A DNA stretch of 64,000 nt from Nostoc sp. TCL26-01. Lineage in GTDB: Bacteria; Cyanobacteriota; Cyanobacteriia; Cyanobacteriales; Nostocaceae. Below are positions 62,258 through 64,000 of the stretch, piece by piece. Made by a program: the position numbers and the translations under genes. The notes beneath the pieces are model-generated. The model did not search any database, was not told the origin of the DNA, and worked only from the letters and a program-made list of their open reading frames with translations. The DNA is taken from positions 4,062,001-4,126,000 of the forward strand of contig NZ_CP040297.1 in NCBI RefSeq assembly GCF_013393945.1, in the 5' to 3' direction. Positions within the stretch are counted from its first letter, which is position 1; each line of letters begins with the position of its first letter.

Positions 62258-62506
62258 TCAATTTGGCGAACACTGAGAACAAAAATGCGGACTAAATTTA
62301 CAATACTGACTACCTGTTATGGCGTAAGCAGTACAGTAGGGAAAACTGGTAATTTCGATTCTCGCTGCATGAGATTTTAGACCCTGGGATAATCGTTTGG
62401 TATGTTTGACTCTGGGAGGGTCAAGAATCACGGATAGAAGCTTAGGAAATACCAAACAGGCAACTATGTTGATGAGAGTTAGGAAAAAGGCATCAAGTAA
62501 AGCTAT
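62258..62506 (-). pseudogene. diverged paralogue B of the small hydrophobic protein
   Basis: The frame reads IALLDAFFLTLINIVACLVF followed by PKLLSVILDP, aligned with MSLMDGILLTVVNTVACLVLPKLLS of paralogue A. The start position has ATA instead of ATG and a stop lies two codons upstream, so the normal start seems lost. The C-terminus runs on longer than in A without similarity. Probably decaying. Confidence 0.5.
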
Positions 62507-62760
62507 AGGTGATCACCCCCGTGAATAACTAGGTGGCTACTGTAAGCAATTGCCAATTTTCATTGACAACTACAGGAACACCAAAATCATCAGTTTTGGT
62601 TTATATAAATTAACTTTAGCATAAGTTTTTATCAATACTATCAGTAAGGTTAGGAAACTGTATATACCTGAGATGGTGTAGAGATGGAAAAGAGCTATCC
62701 TAACGTAGTAACAGCATCAATTAAGACAAAGACAATTGATAAAATCTGAGGTGATAAGCA

Positions 62761-64000
62761 ATGGTAAACAGTGAACAAGGATCAGCTTTACTCGTCAATA
62801 TTACAAAGCAAGAAAGTCAGGAAATACAAGGCTTAGTAGACTATACAAACGTAGAATCCATACCAGAAATTTGGCCGATCGCTGCCCAACAATTTGGTGA
62901 GACGATCGCTCTCTATAGTCCTCATGCTCAACCAGAAATAGAGATTACTTTTAGTCAGTTAGCAGAAAAAATCCAGCTATTTGCGGCAGGATTGCAAGCA
63001 TCAGGAGTACAAGCAGGCGATCGCATTTCCCTCGTCTCTGATAATAGCCCCCGGTGGTTCATTGCCGACCAAGGAATTATGACAGCTGGCGCTGTCGATG
63101 CGGTACGCAGTTCCCAAGCCGAACGAGAAGAATTAATATTTATCCTGGCTAACAGTGGTAGCACCGCCTTAGTCGTGGAAGATTTAAAAACATTTAATAA
63201 ACTCAAAGATCGACTCCACGATTTACCCATTCACCTGGTAGTCTTACTTTCCGACGAAACACCACCAACAGAAGCAACCCCAAAAGTTCTCAACTTTCTC
63301 CAGTTAATCGAAATTGGTCAAAACCATACCTTTGTCCCAGTCAAACAAAACCGCGACAAACTAGCAACATTAATTTACACTTCTGGGACTACAGGCAAAC
63401 CCAAAGGTGTCATGCTCAGTTACAGCAATTTGCTACACCAAATCACCACATTCCGAGTAGTAGTTCAACCAAAAGTAGGTGATACAGCCCTGAGTATTTT
63501 ACCCAGTTGGCACAGCTATGAAAGGACAGTTGAGTATTACTTACTGTCTCAAGGTTGCACACAAATTTATACTAATTTGCGTTCTGTCAAAGGAGACTTG
63601 AGACAATACAAACCCAATTACATGGTAGCTGTCCCCCGTTTATGGGAATCCATCTATGAAGGTGTACAGAAGCAGTTCCGCGAACAACCAGCCAATAAGC
63701 AACGCCTAATTCAGTTTTTGCTAAGTGCGAGTGAAAGATATATCAAAGCCCGGAGAATTTCCCAAGGATTGAGTTTAGATCATCTCCATGCGTCATCTGT
63801 AGAGCGTTTTGCTGCTGGTATCCTCGCCTCTGCTTTGTTCCCTCTCCATGCTTTAGGAGAAAGATTAGTTTATGCCAAAGTGAGAGAAGCTACAGGTGGC
63901 AAAATCAAGCAAGTAATTAGCGGTGGTGGTGCGCTACCCAGACACATAGACACCTTTTTTGAAATTATTGGTGTGCAGATTTTGCAAGGTTACGGTTTAA
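62761..64000 (+). CDS. AMP-dependent acyl-ACP/CoA synthetase, 5' part
   Basis: The first 413 residues of an ANL-superfamily ligase; the gene runs past the window edge. It has FSQLAEKIQLFAAGLQASGV, RISLVSDNSPRWFIADQGIM, the AMP-binding P-loop-like TLIYTSGTTGKPKGVMLSYS near residue 202, LSILPSWHSYERTVEYYLLS and IKQVISGGGALPRHIDTFFE near 384. This style fits the cyanobacterial Aas/long-chain fatty acid activating enzyme that recycles free fatty acids. The start MVNSEQGSALLVN is taken at the ATG preceded by GAGGTG. Confidence 0.9.
   Translation, partial: MVNSEQGSALLVNITKQESQEIQGLVDYTNVESIPEIWPIAAQQFGETIALYSPHAQPEIEITFSQLAEKIQLFAAGLQASGVQAGDRISLVSDNSPRWFIADQGIMTAGAVDAVRSSQAEREELIFILANSGSTALVVEDLKTFNKLKDRLHDLPIHLVVLLSDETPPTEATPKVLNFLQLIEIGQNHTFVPVKQNRDKLATLIYTSGTTGKPKGVMLSYSNLLHQITTFRVVVQPKVGDTALSILPSWHSYERTVEYYLLSQGCTQIYTNLRSVKGDLRQYKPNYMVAVPRLWESIYEGVQKQFREQPANKQRLIQFLLSASERYIKARRISQGLSLDHLHASSVERFAAGILASALFPLHALGERLVYAKVREATGGKIKQVISGGGALPRHIDTFFEIIGVQILQGYGL

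Noticed and set aside
1-64000. tRNA, rRNA, tmRNA or known riboswitch genes
   Set aside because: I looked for cloverleaf, rRNA and common riboswitch consensus patterns by eye and found none I could support; a covariance-model search would be needed to exclude them.

Overview
The window looks like a chromosomal segment of a filamentous, probably heterocyst-forming cyanobacterium (Nostocales: Nostoc/Anabaena/Calothrix-like). The clues are very frequent HIP1 octamers (GCGATCGC), heptamer short tandem repeats (STRRs) between and even inside genes, ChlH, a Flv3/Flv1 pair of flavodiiron proteins, XisH/XisI proteins, a PEP-CTERM protein and a cyanobacterial group II intron. All product names come from reading motifs in the sequence; no database search was run.

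Layout. 0.3-5 kb: two GT2 glycosyltransferases, a pseudopilin, a TIGR04282-type enzyme and an HpsJ-like membrane protein, probably an exopolysaccharide/surface cluster. 5.4-14.6 kb: housekeeping genes (DUF502, nusB, ftsY, moeA, an FkbM methyltransferase with duplicated heptads, RDD protein, rpmG-rpsR, RNase II/R). 14.9-18.2 kb: PEP-CTERM protein, exported amidohydrolase, coaX. 18.3-30.9 kb: flv3 and flv1 genes flank about 9 kb of accessory DNA holding a DUF29 gene, an Rpn/DUF2887 gene split by a group II intron, a NACHT-HEAT protein whose N-terminal domain is cut off by an in-frame TGA, nested MITE-like repeats, and remnants of VapBC and DUF433 modules. 31-34 kb: two exported proteins and a PhyH-like oxygenase. 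34.5-43.4 kb: Ser/Thr kinase, cbiT, cdsA, DUF2993, an RsuA/RluB-type pseudouridine synthase, a RodZ-like protein, malQ, NUDIX, RidA. 43.4-53.7 kb: accessory island with an intact VapBC pair, a 4.16-kb Tn3-family transposon (48-bp TIRs, 5-bp target duplication) inside a decayed Uma2 gene, XisI/XisH, HicB and HigB remnants, HigA, a DUF433/DUF5615 pair and a DUF262-AlbA fusion protein. 53.7-64 kb: chlH, a nuclease-like hypothetical, an Rpn-family gene with a duplicated 3' end, an LpxB-related protein, two paralogous small membrane ORFs and the start of an acyl-ACP/CoA synthetase that runs off the window.

The best candidates for less-described biology are the interrupted NACHT-HEAT gene with twelve near-identical 105-bp repeats, the DUF262-AlbA fusion in the toxin-antitoxin island, the Tn3-type element with a tyrosine recombinase and a zinc-ribbon regulator, and the tandem 206-bp MITE. 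Housekeeping genes are intact. The accessory zones show layered insertion, duplication and decay.
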